A stretch of DNA of 13,985 nt from an uncultured Eubacteriales bacterium (lineage in GTDB: Bacteria > Bacillota > Clostridia > Oscillospirales > Oscillospiraceae): the NCBI GenBank assembly GCA_902475435.1, contig CABRZL010000051.1:1-13985 (forward strand). The letters run 5' to 3'. Positions 1 through 6,857 of this stretch are shown here, piece by piece. The notes beneath the pieces were generated by a model. That model ran no database searches, was not told where the DNA came from, and saw nothing but the letters and a program-made list of their open reading frames with translations. A program made the position numbers and the translations under genes. How positions within the stretch are numbered: position 1 is the first letter of the stretch; the number at the start of each line of letters is the position of its first letter.

Positions 1-44
1 AAACGGAGTCAGAGTCCGGTGTGTTACCGTTACACTAATCCCCT
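1..44 (-). tRNA. tRNA-Gln (anticodon CTG), 5' part only
   Basis: This is the 5' part of a tRNA running off the left edge of the window. The first acceptor strand AGGGGAT starts at 44 and is followed by T8-A9, a D arm with GTGT/ACAC pairing around AACGGTA, and an anticodon arm with loop CTCTGAC at 14-8. The anticodon CTG (12-10) reads the glutamine codon CAG. Position 27-43 of the anticodon stem looks like a C-T mismatch. The variable loop, T arm and 3' end lie outside the window, so the fold cannot be fully verified. It has its own promoter at 79-106. Confidence 0.85.
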
Positions 45-49
45 ATCTT

Positions 50-74
50 CATGCATTTTGCTACAAAATGCATG
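50..74 (-). repeat. Perfect inverted repeat in the tRNA-Gln 5' leader
   Basis: Two perfect 11-base arms (CATGCATTTTG and CAAAATGCATG) flank a 3-base spacer. The repeat lies between the -10 box (79-84) and the mature 5' end (44). Transcription should begin near position 72, so the pre-tRNA would carry almost the whole hairpin in its 5' leader. It could be a structured RNase P leader or a DNA operator at the start site; the sequence does not decide between these. Confidence 0.7.
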
Positions 75-78
75 ATCT

Positions 79-106
79 ATTATACGCAAAAAAACCTATT
101 TGTCAA
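79..106 (-). promoter_or_regulatory. Sigma-A promoter of tRNA-Gln
   Basis: On the minus strand, a consensus TTGACA (106-101) is followed after 16 bases by a consensus TATAAT (84-79), about 35 bases upstream of the tRNA 5' end. The spacer holds a T7 run. The stretch from this promoter to the obg stop codon (107-198) shows no convincing intrinsic terminator for obg. Confidence 0.85.
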
Positions 107-198
107 GCCCTTTTTTCTGGAAATTGATATTTTTTGAAAGCAGAGCTGCAACACAATTACGGCGTTTTTAAAGCCTTGAGAAAAAAGACGATGAGAGC

Positions 199-1476
199 TT
201 AGGGTTCATAGTCAAATTCAAAATCGTAGATACTGACTGTGTCGCCCTTTTGAATGCCCATTTCTTCCAGGCGCTCAAACAGGCCGCTTTTACGGAGCTG
301 ACGGTCAAAATACATCCTGGATTCATAGTCGTCGAAGTTGATATCCGCGATCAGCCGCTCCATCCAAGGGGCGGAGATCAGCCAAACGTCATCCTGCTTT
401 TCAATCATCAATTCATTTGCATCGCCGGCCTCGGCTGGAGGCTTTACGTATTCCGGCTCATATACAGTGATGGGGGGCAGCTCTTGGAGTTTGTCATAGA
501 TTGCGCGAGTGAGCTCTTTTGTGCCGCGGTGGATCGCCGCAGACATTTCATAGAGTGGAAGACCCAGGGAATCCGTATAGTCCCGAAGACGAGTGAGGTT
601 GTCCTGATCCTCCAAAATATCGATTTTATTGGCGGCCACGATCATAGGGCGGCTGGCCAAGTCAGGAGAATACTGCCGAAGCTCGTTGTTAATGGTAATA
701 AAATCTTCTACAGGATCCCGGCTTTCACTGCCGGAAACGTCCACCACATGGACGACCAGCCTGCAGCGGTCAATATGTCGCAGGAAGTCGTGACCAAGGC
801 CCACGCCCTCGGAGGCTCCTTCAATGATACCGGGAATATCAGCCATCACAAAGCTTTCTCCCTCGCCCAGATACACTACGCCGAGATTGGGAAACAGCGT
901 AGTAAAATGATAGTTTGCAATTTTGGGATGTGCGCCGGAAACCACGGAAAGGAGGGTGGACTTTCCCACATTCGGGAAGCCCACAAGCCCGACATCAGCC
1001 AGAAGTTTCAGTTCCAGGATCACGTCATGGCTTTCTCCGGGAAGCCCGGACTTTGCAAAACGAGGGGCTTGCCGCGTGGGAGTAGCAAAGTGCTGATTGC
1101 CCCAGCCGCCGCGGCCGCCCTTGGCGAGTATATAGTCGTTTTGATCGGACATATCCTGTATGATTTCACCGGATTCCGCATCGCGAACGACCGTTCCCAA
1201 AGGGACGTTTATAATGAGGTCTTGACCATTGCGGCCCTTCATATTGCTGCCGGCCCCGTTGCCGCCGGCTTCTGCCGTATATTTCCGTTTATATCGGAAG
1301 TCCATCAGGGTGGTCATGCCGGTATCCACCCGCAGAATCACACTGCCTCCGTGGCCACCGTCACCGCCGTCTGGCCCACCTGCAGCGATATATTTTTCCC
1401 GGCGGAAGGACATGCAGCCGTTGCCGCCGTGGCCCGCCTGGACAAAGATCTGGACCTTATCTACAAATTGTGCCAT
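199..1476 (-). CDS. obg: Obg family GTPase (ObgE/CgtA)
   Basis: This is the ribosome-associated GTPase needed for 50S subunit assembly and stress control. All three expected domains are present in 425 residues. The glycine-rich Obg fold covers about 1-158. The G domain has G1 GFPNVGKS (166-173), switch-I residues around FTTLFPNLG (191-199), G3 DIPG (213-216), G4 NKID (283-286) and G5 SAA (312-314). A C-terminal OCT domain covers about 358-424, as in the long Firmicutes/Thermotoga type. The ATG at 1476 is preceded by AAGGAG at a good distance. It lies downstream of rplU-prp-rpmA, the usual bacterial order, but a terminator at 1558-1583 separates it from rpmA. Expression therefore depends on read-through or on a weak promoter in the gap; a poor TTTCCC-17-TATCAT candidate sits just before the gene. 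Confidence 0.97.
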   Translation of the reverse strand: MAQFVDKVQIFVQAGHGGNGCMSFRREKYIAAGGPDGGDGGHGGSVILRVDTGMTTLMDFRYKRKYTAEAGGNGAGSNMKGRNGQDLIINVPLGTVVRDAESGEIIQDMSDQNDYILAKGGRGGWGNQHFATPTRQAPRFAKSGLPGESHDVILELKLLADVGLVGFPNVGKSTLLSVVSGAHPKIANYHFTTLFPNLGVVYLGEGESFVMADIPGIIEGASEGVGLGHDFLRHIDRCRLVVHVVDVSGSESRDPVEDFITINNELRQYSPDLASRPMIVAANKIDILEDQDNLTRLRDYTDSLGLPLYEMSAAIHRGTKELTRAIYDKLQELPPITVYEPEYVKPPAEAGDANELMIEKQDDVWLISAPWMERLIADINFDDYESRMYFDRQLRKSGLFERLEEMGIQKGDTVSIYDFEFDYEP

Positions 1477-1557
1477 GAAAACACTCCTTAAAATGATAAA
1501 CTATGAGGGGCAAGAGGGAAAAGTTCAGAGAGTGCAAGGAAAGGGAGATAAGGAATG

Positions 1558-1583
1558 AAAAAGAGGGTGCTAACAGCACCCTC
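1558..1583 (-). terminator. Intrinsic terminator between rpmA and obg
   Basis: A perfect 9-bp stem (GAGGGTGCT / AGCACCCTC) with a 3-base loop is followed on the minus strand by TTTTT (1562-1558), 15 bases after the rpmA stop codon. It should end or attenuate the ribosomal-protein transcript before obg. Confidence 0.85.
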
Positions 1584-1597
1584 ATCATGTTAAATCC

Positions 1598-1885
1598 TTA
1601 CTGCTCTGCGACTTCATAAACAGAAACCTGCTTCCGCTTTCTGTTTATGTGCTCGAACCGCACGACGCCGTTGACACGAGCGTAAATGGTGTCGTCGCTG
1701 CCGATACCAACGCCCTTGCCAGGGTGAATACGTGTGCCTCTCTGACGCACCAAGATGTTTCCAGCCTCAACGTGCTGGCCGTCGGCGCGCTTAACGCCCA
1801 GACGCTTGGACTCGGAATCACGGCCGTTCTTGGTGGATCCGCCGCCCTTATGGTGCGCAAAAAACTGAATGCCAATCTTAAGCAT
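1598..1885 (-). CDS. rpmA: 50S ribosomal protein L27
   Basis: L27 is the bacterial large-subunit protein whose N-terminus reaches the peptidyl transferase centre. The 95-residue product begins MLKIGIQFFAHHKGGG: the first nine residues ending in FF are the propeptide found in Firmicutes L27, removed by Prp to expose AHHKGGG. The central motifs GRDSESKRLGVKR and GNILVRQRGTRIHPG are characteristic of the family. The ATG at 1885 follows GGAGG, which overlaps the end of prp, so translation is probably coupled to the protease that processes it. The gene is followed by a strong terminator. Confidence 0.98.
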   Translation of the reverse strand: MLKIGIQFFAHHKGGGSTKNGRDSESKRLGVKRADGQHVEAGNILVRQRGTRIHPGKGVGIGSDDTIYARVNGVVRFEHINRKRKQVSVYEVAEQ

Positions 1886-1888
1886 GAA

Positions 1889-2212
1889 TTACACCTCCAA
1901 AACCGTTAAATGGTCGGGATTTTCATTGGAAAGCTCACGCAGATACATGAGAAGTCCCTGCAATACTGCGTCAATGTTTTGACGATTCTGGCAGGAGCTG
2001 GGGAGCGTGAGCGTGATTTCAGCGGTTTTTTCGTCGATAGAGACATCAGCACCTGCGTGCATCACATCATTGATGGTGCATTCCGCCAGACGAATGGCGG
2101 AGGTAACGGCGGCGCATACGATGTCATAGCCTGCTTCTGCATAGCCGCTATGTCCTTGGCAGGAAAATCCCGTGAGCCTGCCTTGGTTACGATCAAACCG
2201 GACGGTTGTCAT
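1889..2212 (-). CDS. prp: Ribosomal-processing cysteine protease Prp
   Basis: Prp (YsxB family) removes the N-terminal propeptide of L27 in Firmicutes, an essential maturation step where it has been studied. The 107-residue product carries the family signature GHSGYAEAGYDIVCAAVT. His21 and Cys33 are the expected catalytic pair. The gene sits exactly between rplU and rpmA, so protease and substrate are made from one message. Its ATG overlaps the rplU stop codon by one base (TAATG), a typical coupled re-initiation arrangement, and its own stop lies four bases before the rpmA start. The role follows from family knowledge; motif and position are seen directly. Confidence 0.93.
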   Translation of the reverse strand: MTTVRFDRNQGRLTGFSCQGHSGYAEAGYDIVCAAVTSAIRLAECTINDVMHAGADVSIDEKTAEITLTLPSSCQNRQNIDAVLQGLLMYLRELSNENPDHLTVLEV

Positions 2213-2523
2213 TAGACGGAAATCTTTTCGATCTGGACCGCGGTGTAGGGCTGGCGATGACCCTTGCGGGAAGCGGAACCCTTCTTGGGACGATATCGGA
2301 AGACCGTGATCTTTTTTCCTTTGCCATTACGAACGACCTTGGCCTCAACCTTGGCGTTCTCAATGTAAGGAGCACCAAACTTGCTGTTTTCACCGTCGAC
2401 AATGGCCAAAACCTGATCGAATACGACAGTTTCGCCAGCCTCGACATTCAGCTTTTCCATGTAGACAAGCTGACCTTCAGAGACGGTATACTGCTTGCCA
2501 CAAGTTTTAATAATTGCCTGCAT
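2212..2523 (-). CDS. rplU: 50S ribosomal protein L21
   Basis: L21 is an early-assembly 50S protein binding 23S rRNA. The product is 103 residues, normal for the family. It starts with MQAIIKTCGKQYTVSEGQ, has the typical central segment VFDQVLAI, and a basic C-terminal signature with YRPKKGSASRKGHRQPYT. It is the first gene of the rplU-prp-rpmA unit. The ATG at 2523 has a modest site AGGTG (2536-2532) with 8-base spacing. That site lies in the 3' arm of a leader stem, which points to translational autoregulation. A consensus promoter lies about 95 bases upstream. Confidence 0.97.
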   Translation of the reverse strand: MQAIIKTCGKQYTVSEGQLVYMEKLNVEAGETVVFDQVLAIVDGENSKFGAPYIENAKVEAKVVRNGKGKKITVFRYRPKKGSASRKGHRQPYTAVQIEKISV

Positions 2524-2609
2524 GTGCGTTGCACCTGCCTTTACATAAGACTCGCTCGGAAGGCGGCGCCTAAAAAAGGGCGCAACTTTAGAAGCCTCTT
2601 TGATGCGGC
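2524..2609 (-). promoter_or_regulatory. Putative L21 leader RNA controlling rplU
   Basis: The 5' untranslated region of rplU is about 86 bases. GTTGCGCC (2586-2579) can pair with GGTGCAAC (2535-2528), giving eight pairs including one G-U. The 3' arm contains most of the AGGTG ribosome binding site. Inside this stem, GCCTT can pair with AAGGC. Firmicutes are known to have an autoregulatory L21 leader at this place; I infer that this is a member from its position and fold, not from an alignment. Confidence 0.6.
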
Positions 2610-2615
2610 TCGTTG

Positions 2616-2645
2616 ATTATACCATTTTTGCGTACGGCATGTCAA
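2616..2645 (-). promoter_or_regulatory. Sigma-A promoter of rplU-prp-rpmA
   Basis: TTGACA (2645-2640) and TATAAT (2621-2616), both consensus, are separated by 18 bases on the minus strand. It starts 19 bases after the stop codon of the upstream PH-domain gene. Confidence 0.88.
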
Positions 2646-2663
2646 GGGGAAAATCGAGTTTTT

Positions 2664-3071
2664 TCAGAAAGCGTCGTCAGGATTCTCCTCATCCCAGGGA
2701 TCAGAATCTTCTAAGCCGTCCCCCATCACTTCGCCAACCCGCATTCTGCGGGACATTTTCATGGATTCCACAGCTTGGTGGATGATTTCTTTTGTCTCCC
2801 GGGGGGCTTTGATGTTTTTAATTTCCAGTACCGGCATGGTTTTATCTGAGGACTGGATTGTAATGGTACCCACGCCGAAGATTCTCTGTCCCAGTGAGAT
2901 TTTTAGGGAAATATCCCGCACCCGGTACAACAGAATTTCCTCACAGCGTGTGTTCAGCAGTCCGGTCTCCAGGAACAGCCGATCCTCGCTGAGGGCATAG
3001 CGGGTGAAAGATAGCGGTAATCCCAGGTGACGAAGTCGGTCTTGCCAAAGATATTCGAGATTTGCCATCAT
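2664..3071 (-). CDS. PH-domain (bPH2/YdbS-like) protein
   Basis: The 135-residue product is a small protein with one bacterial PH-like domain (DUF304/bPH2). The typical pattern is visible: FTRYALSEDRLFLETGLLNT (a strand followed by the tight turn after a tyrosine), then EEILLYRVRDISLKISLGQRIFG, where the RV.DI and G..I.G residues are hallmarks, then GTITIQSSD and VLEIKNIKAPRE. The C-terminus is acidic (EDSDPWDEENPDD). Unlike YdbS it has no transmembrane segments, so it is probably cytoplasmic or membrane-peripheral. Its ATG overlaps the stop of the upstream glycosyltransferase (ATGA) and follows AAGGAGG, so the two are co-translated. A second ATG follows immediately. Function is unknown; partnership with the membrane enzyme is inferred from the overlap. 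Confidence 0.85.
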   Translation of the reverse strand: MMANLEYLWQDRLRHLGLPLSFTRYALSEDRLFLETGLLNTRCEEILLYRVRDISLKISLGQRIFGVGTITIQSSDKTMPVLEIKNIKAPRETKEIIHQAVESMKMSRRMRVGEVMGDGLEDSDPWDEENPDDAF

Positions 3072-4408
3072 GTTCTTCCTCCTTTTATAGTCAGATGGGG
3101 CGTGCCGTGATCCTCCATAGGGCGGAGCAGCATGACAACCAGATAGACAAGAAGCAGTCCATAGATGGCTGCCAGCAGTTCATTGGAGAGAATCCGCATA
3201 CCGCCGAACAGATAAGAGCAGTAAGCCAAAAATCCGCCGCCGAGCAGAATGATCGTCACGGGAAGCCGACGGGGATATTGTGCGGCATATACAATAGAAA
3301 GCATTTCCGCCAAATAAAAGTATCGCTCGTGCATTTTGGGAAGCAGCCAGGGAATTGCCAGAGAAAAGACCAGGCTCAGGGAAATGAGATCTCCGGTGCT
3401 GAGCTGCCGGTAGCGTTTCAAAAATGCATAAAGCAGTAGCAGTGTAATGATACCTGCGAATAGAATCGGAGCCGGATCCAAATTGGAGAAAAAGTCGTTG
3501 GGAATGAGCGACCAGAACGTGGGAGCGTTCAGGCTCAGATAGGGATAGGCGCCCGTTTGATCCACATAGATGCCGAATGTGTCTGAAAAGCTCCGGCCTG
3601 CCAGCAGTGCGGGAAGCATAATTATCAAAAAAGCACTGGGAAAAAACAGCAAATGCTTGGGCTTTATGTTGCCTTTAACCAGGAAAAACACAATGACAGG
3701 CAGAATGAAGATGGCTTGCAGTTTAAAAGCAAAGGACACGGCAAACAGAATCATGGAGAGAACCGGTCGGCTCTTCAAACCGAAATACAGGCCCCAAAGG
3801 GCAAAAGCGACATATATGCCGTCGCATTGGGCCCAGTATGCGCTGTTGAGAAATACGGTGGGGGCCAACAGTCCGCCAAAGAAAGCAGCCAGCAGAAACC
3901 CGGCTCGACGGGTGACAAGGCCCGCCAGTTTGATGATGGCCATGGCCAAAAACAGATCGGCTAATACCGAGAGCAGTTTGATGCAATAAAGATCGTAGAC
4001 GGGAATGCGAGAGATCAGCAGCAACAGATAAAGATAAGGCATATTATAGTCGCCAATAGGGGTTGCCAGTGCCTCTTGTATGGTCATGGAACGCATGGTT
4101 TCAGTCCATTGGGATAAAAAACTGACATAGTCGGGTGAAATATAGTCAAACAGACACAATCTGAGACAAAGGCAGAGATAAAGTCCGATCAAGGCGCACG
4201 CCGTATGCTCCAGCAATGGGAACGCGGGAAAGCGAATCAAAAGCATTGCGCCACACAGCCAAAATAAAATTACCATGACGCTGCAAAACAGGGCGCCGGA
4301 ATTTGTCAGTGAAGATGCCGATAGCATGGTGGCAATTACAACTGCGGCCAGGGCGCACAGCAGCAAAATCACATTACAAAGCCGGTCGGATTTTTGAGAC
4401 AAGGGCAT
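3068..4408 (-). CDS. GT-C type membrane glycosyltransferase (mannosyltransferase-like, Gpi18-related)
   Basis: The 446-residue integral membrane protein has about ten to twelve hydrophobic segments. Its layout is that of GT-C glycosyltransferases, which use lipid-phosphate sugar donors outside the membrane. In the first large loop an acidic motif, FDYISPDY (87-94), is the likely catalytic-aspartate site. Later come NSAYWAQCDGIY, a common GT-C segment, and PKMHERYFYL near 365, typical of bacterial Gpi18-like mannosyltransferase relatives. Donor and acceptor cannot be read from the sequence. The ATG at 4408 is only three bases from GGAGG; an in-frame TTG two codons later has a better 9-base spacing and may be the true start. 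It is the first gene of a two-gene unit with the PH-domain protein. Confidence 0.8.
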   Translation of the reverse strand: MPLSQKSDRLCNVILLLCALAAVVIATMLSASSLTNSGALFCSVMVILFWLCGAMLLIRFPAFPLLEHTACALIGLYLCLCLRLCLFDYISPDYVSFLSQWTETMRSMTIQEALATPIGDYNMPYLYLLLLISRIPVYDLYCIKLLSVLADLFLAMAIIKLAGLVTRRAGFLLAAFFGGLLAPTVFLNSAYWAQCDGIYVAFALWGLYFGLKSRPVLSMILFAVSFAFKLQAIFILPVIVFFLVKGNIKPKHLLFFPSAFLIIMLPALLAGRSFSDTFGIYVDQTGAYPYLSLNAPTFWSLIPNDFFSNLDPAPILFAGIITLLLLYAFLKRYRQLSTGDLISLSLVFSLAIPWLLPKMHERYFYLAEMLSIVYAAQYPRRLPVTIILLGGGFLAYCSYLFGGMRILSNELLAAIYGLLLVYLVVMLLRPMEDHGTPHLTIKGGRT

Positions 4409-4429
4409 TCACCTCCGGGAGTTGCCGAT

Positions 4430-4458
4430 ATTATATCAGATTTCCAGGAAAATGGGAA
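4430..4458 (-). promoter_or_regulatory. Extended -10 promoter of the glycosyltransferase/PH unit
   Basis: On the minus strand TTCCCA (4458-4453) is followed after 17 bases by TATAAT (4435-4430), with TGA directly before the hexamer, an extended -10. The 5' leader would be only about 14 bases. The gap between here and the trmO stop (4459-4532) shows no clear terminator. Confidence 0.75.
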
Positions 4459-4532
4459 GGGCGGGAGGAGACAATTTGGTGGAAATCTTGTGTGTTTGGC
4501 AACTGATGCATACCAACGGACATATAGCTTAT

Positions 4533-5219
4533 TCACGCAATTACATCCACCACAGTCAATGTCTGATCTTGCACTTGGAACCGGATGTCATACGTGCCGA
4601 AGCGCATTCCGTAGATCCGTTCCGGATCTCGCTGATAGGAGGGCCGAGGATCGTGGGATAATACCCCCAGCAGCGCATCCCGTTGGTCGGGGCGAATCTG
4701 TTCTAGTAGGTTTGGCGGAAAGGATACCGTTAGCAGAAAGTCTTCGGCAGATTCTGTGAAGCCGCCCCGGGCGTCTGGATGGCAGTCGGCATAGGGGGCG
4801 TAGGGCTTGATGTCGAAAATGGGCGTGCCGTCCATAAGGTCGGCTCCGGCCACCTCTAATATGACGCCGTATTCTTTGGTATCCCGGACATCCAGAAGCT
4901 CCACGCAGCTCAGGCCAATGGGATTGGGGCGAAAGGGGGATCGGGTGGCAAAGACCCCCATTCGGGTGTTTCCGCCTAAACGGGGCGGGCGTACGGTGGG
5001 GGACCAGTCGGAACGAATTGTCTCAGAAAAGCACCAGATGAGCCAGAGATGGGAATACCCCTCGATGCCCCGAAGTGCGTCCGGGTTCCGGAATTCCGGT
5101 TCAAAGATCACCGTGGCGCGAAGTTCCCGTACCAATCCAGCTTGGCGCGGGATGCCAAATTTTGTAGGGAAGTCGCTATGGATGCGGGCGACAATTTTCA
5201 TGGGTGGGACAGTTTGCAT
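4533..5219 (-). CDS. trmO: tRNA (N6-threonylcarbamoyladenosine37-N6)-methyltransferase TrmO
   Basis: TrmO (TsaA/YaeB) adds a methyl group from S-adenosylmethionine to t6A37 of threonine tRNAs, improving codon reading. The 228-residue product has the N-terminal beta-barrel domain with FGIPRQAGL (21-29), EGYSHLWLIW (53-62) and the signature block GGNTRMGVFATRSPFRPNP (82-100), which together form the cofactor site. The C-terminal domain carries SHDPRPSYQ and RFGTYDIRF, as in the full-length E. coli type. The ATG at 5219 is preceded by GAGGAA at a good distance; a second ATG six codons in has no ribosome binding site. The gene is divergent from the DegV gene and probably stands alone, with its own promoter. 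Confidence 0.92.
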   Translation of the reverse strand: MQTVPPMKIVARIHSDFPTKFGIPRQAGLVRELRATVIFEPEFRNPDALRGIEGYSHLWLIWCFSETIRSDWSPTVRPPRLGGNTRMGVFATRSPFRPNPIGLSCVELLDVRDTKEYGVILEVAGADLMDGTPIFDIKPYAPYADCHPDARGGFTESAEDFLLTVSFPPNLLEQIRPDQRDALLGVLSHDPRPSYQRDPERIYGMRFGTYDIRFQVQDQTLTVVDVIA

Positions 5220-5322
5220 GACTGGTTCCTCATTTCATTGGAATAATATGTAATGGGAAAGGCTTCCGAGGTGGTTTCTTTTCCTGAGAGGAAACCTCCA
5301 TACGGGCCGACGTTGCATGATG

Positions 5323-5351
5323 AGTATAGCGCATGTTGCGGCTTATATCAA
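5323..5351 (-). promoter_or_regulatory. Sigma-A promoter of trmO
   Basis: TTGATA (5351-5346) and TATACT (5328-5323) are separated by 17 bases. The roughly 100-base leader contains a possible stem from GGTTTC and GAAACC (around 5270-5300) of unknown role. Confidence 0.78.
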
Positions 5352-5387
5352 GAATACGGTCAAAACGATTGTAGAAGAAATTTTATA

Positions 5388-5415
5388 TTGCATTTTTTAG
5401 AAATATCATTATAAT
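5388..5415 (+). promoter_or_regulatory. Promoter of the DegV-family gene
   Basis: TTGCAT (5388-5393) is followed after 16 bases by consensus TATAAT (5410-5415). The surrounding sequence is strongly AT-rich. It is divergent from, but does not overlap, the trmO promoter. Confidence 0.7.
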
Positions 5416-5465
5416 AATGATGAAACAAAATGTTGGAGTATTTATAGTAGAATGGGGGAATCAAA

Positions 5466-6350
5466 GTGAGCTATATTCTCAGTTGCTGCTCGACTGCTGA
5501 TCTGACAGAGGAGCATTTTCAAAAACGCGATATCCGATATATCTGCTTTCATTATGAGCTCAATGGAGTACAGTACCCGGATGACTTGGGCAAGACAATG
5601 CCTTTTGATAAATTTTATGCCGCCATGGCAGCAGGTGCAGAGACCAAGACCTCCCAAGTAAATGTCGATGAATTTGTGGCTTATTTCACGCCGATGCTGG
5701 AGGCTGGACAGGATATCCTCCACGTCTGCCTATCCTCCGGAATTTCCGGCGTTTATAACTCTGCCAATGCGGCGAAAGAAGAGCTTCAGGCAAAATTTCC
5801 GGAGCGAAAGATTCTGATCCTGGATTCCCTGGGGGCCTCTTCTGGTTATGGCCTTTTGATGGATAAACTGGCGGATCTGCGGGACGATGGCATGGATGTT
5901 GAGGAACTTTATCATTGGGCGGAGGTCCATCGGCTCCAGCTTCACCATTGGTTTTTCTCTACGGACTTGACGTTTTATGTCAAGGGCGGGCGCATTTCCA
6001 AAGCCAGCGGATGGTTTGGAACAGTGCTGAAGATCTGCCCGCTGTTAAATATGGACAATTTGGGCAGACTGATTCCCAGATATAAAATCCGTACCAAGGC
6101 CAAAGTGATCGAAGCGATTGTGCAAAAAATGGAAGAACACGCTCAGAATGGTAAAAACTATAATGGAAAATGCTATATTTCTAATTCCGGTTGTTATGAG
6201 GATGCCAGGGCTGTGGCGGACCGAGTTGAAGCGCGGTTCCCGCAGCTCAATGGCAAAGTGGAAATATACAGCGTGGGGACTACCATCGGGAGCCATACCG
6301 GGCCGGGGACAGTGGCTCTGTTCTTCTGGGGGGATGAGCGTACTGCCTGA
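5466..6350 (+). CDS. DegV family fatty-acid-binding protein (FakB-like)
   Basis: DegV proteins bind a fatty acid and, as FakB, present it to the kinase FakA to make acyl-phosphate for phospholipid synthesis. The 294-residue product shows the family pattern: CSTADLT (8-14) at the N-terminus, KTSQVN (61-66) holding the residues that grip the carboxylate, CLSSGISGVYNSA (88-100), LDSLGASSGYG (119-129), and YVKGGRISKASG in the C-terminal domain. The GTG at 5466 was chosen because it follows GGGGGAA at about 5 bases and gives the family's usual N-terminus. It is monocistronic, between a promoter (5388-5415) and a strong terminator (6374-6405). No FakA kinase gene is in this window. Family assignment is firm; the ligand is not. 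Confidence 0.9.
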   Translation: MSYILSCCSTADLTEEHFQKRDIRYICFHYELNGVQYPDDLGKTMPFDKFYAAMAAGAETKTSQVNVDEFVAYFTPMLEAGQDILHVCLSSGISGVYNSANAAKEELQAKFPERKILILDSLGASSGYGLLMDKLADLRDDGMDVEELYHWAEVHRLQLHHWFFSTDLTFYVKGGRISKASGWFGTVLKICPLLNMDNLGRLIPRYKIRTKAKVIEAIVQKMEEHAQNGKNYNGKCYISNSGCYEDARAVADRVEARFPQLNGKVEIYSVGTTIGSHTGPGTVALFFWGDERTA

Positions 6351-6373
6351 CAGCAGACGCCGTTATCATACGA

Positions 6374-6405
6374 AACAGGCGGGGAGATGGCTCCCCGCCT
6401 GTTTT
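6374..6405 (+). terminator. Intrinsic terminator after the DegV gene
   Basis: A perfect 13-bp GC-rich stem (6374-6386 with 6391-6403) has a 4-base loop, and its 3' end runs into TTTT. It lies between two convergent genes and may also work on the minus strand for the 65-residue gene, where the T tract is shorter. Confidence 0.9.
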
Positions 6406-6423
6406 CCAATACTGATTCAGTGT

Positions 6424-6621
6424 CTATACCAATTTCAGTAAAACAACCAAGAGGATGGAAACGCTTAGTACCGTTCCGACCCCGATCATTTGTCCTTTTG
6501 CATGGCTGGCGCCCTTTTCGTTTGTTTGTCCGGCCGCCGTATCTGCAATGGCTTTCAAACGCAGTTGCTGCTCTATTTGGTTTCCGTGAAAGATGGACCA
6601 GTGCCCAGCATGAAGTTTCAT
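6424..6621 (-). CDS. Small tail-anchored membrane protein, unknown function
   Basis: This 65-codon gene is not recognised from any family. It is probably real because the ATG at 6621 has an excellent ribosome binding site, GGAGGGG, eight bases upstream, and because it ends cleanly just before the shared terminator with degV. The first 44 residues are hydrophilic, with basic and acidic residues and a run of Q/E/K. Residues 45-62 (MIGVGTVLSVSILLVVLL) form a single hydrophobic segment at the very C-terminus, so the protein would be tail-anchored with its bulk in the cytoplasm. No clear promoter was found upstream. A longer overlapping frame starting one ATG earlier runs into degV and is rejected. 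Confidence 0.62.
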   Translation of the reverse strand: MKLHAGHWSIFHGNQIEQQLRLKAIADTAAGQTNEKGASHAKGQMIGVGTVLSVSILLVVLLKLV

Positions 6622-6760
6622 AGCGCATACCCCTCCAGACTTAAGACAGGAAGTTGTTGCAAAATTTCTGGTAAGACAACGGGAAATGTGTTAAAATTGC
6701 AGTGGTTCATGGGGACCGCTGTTGCCATGTATCTTTTCTTTGACCAATCTTAGAATACCA

Positions 6761-6788
6761 TTGTATTTCAATAATGTAAATATATACA
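6761..6788 (+). promoter_or_regulatory. Possible promoter of the pseudouridine synthase gene
   Basis: TTGTAT (6761-6766) and TATACA (6783-6788) are separated by 16 bases. The region 6740-6842 is very AT-rich and holds other TATA-like boxes, so the exact promoter is uncertain. Confidence 0.45.
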
Positions 6789-6857
6789 TATGGTCCGGGA
6801 AAGTAATTTTAGATATTTATACATTATACCAATTCGATTCATATGGGGGAATGGATT

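Noticed and set aside
250..1491. Long plus-strand open frame of 413 codons opposite obg
   Set aside because: It is the antisense shadow of a perfectly recognisable GTPase; its translation shows no domain and it has no good ribosome binding site.
6194..6628. 144-codon minus-strand frame overlapping degV
   Set aside because: It overlaps the degV coding region and the terminator; the better-supported 65-codon frame uses the next ATG with the right spacing.
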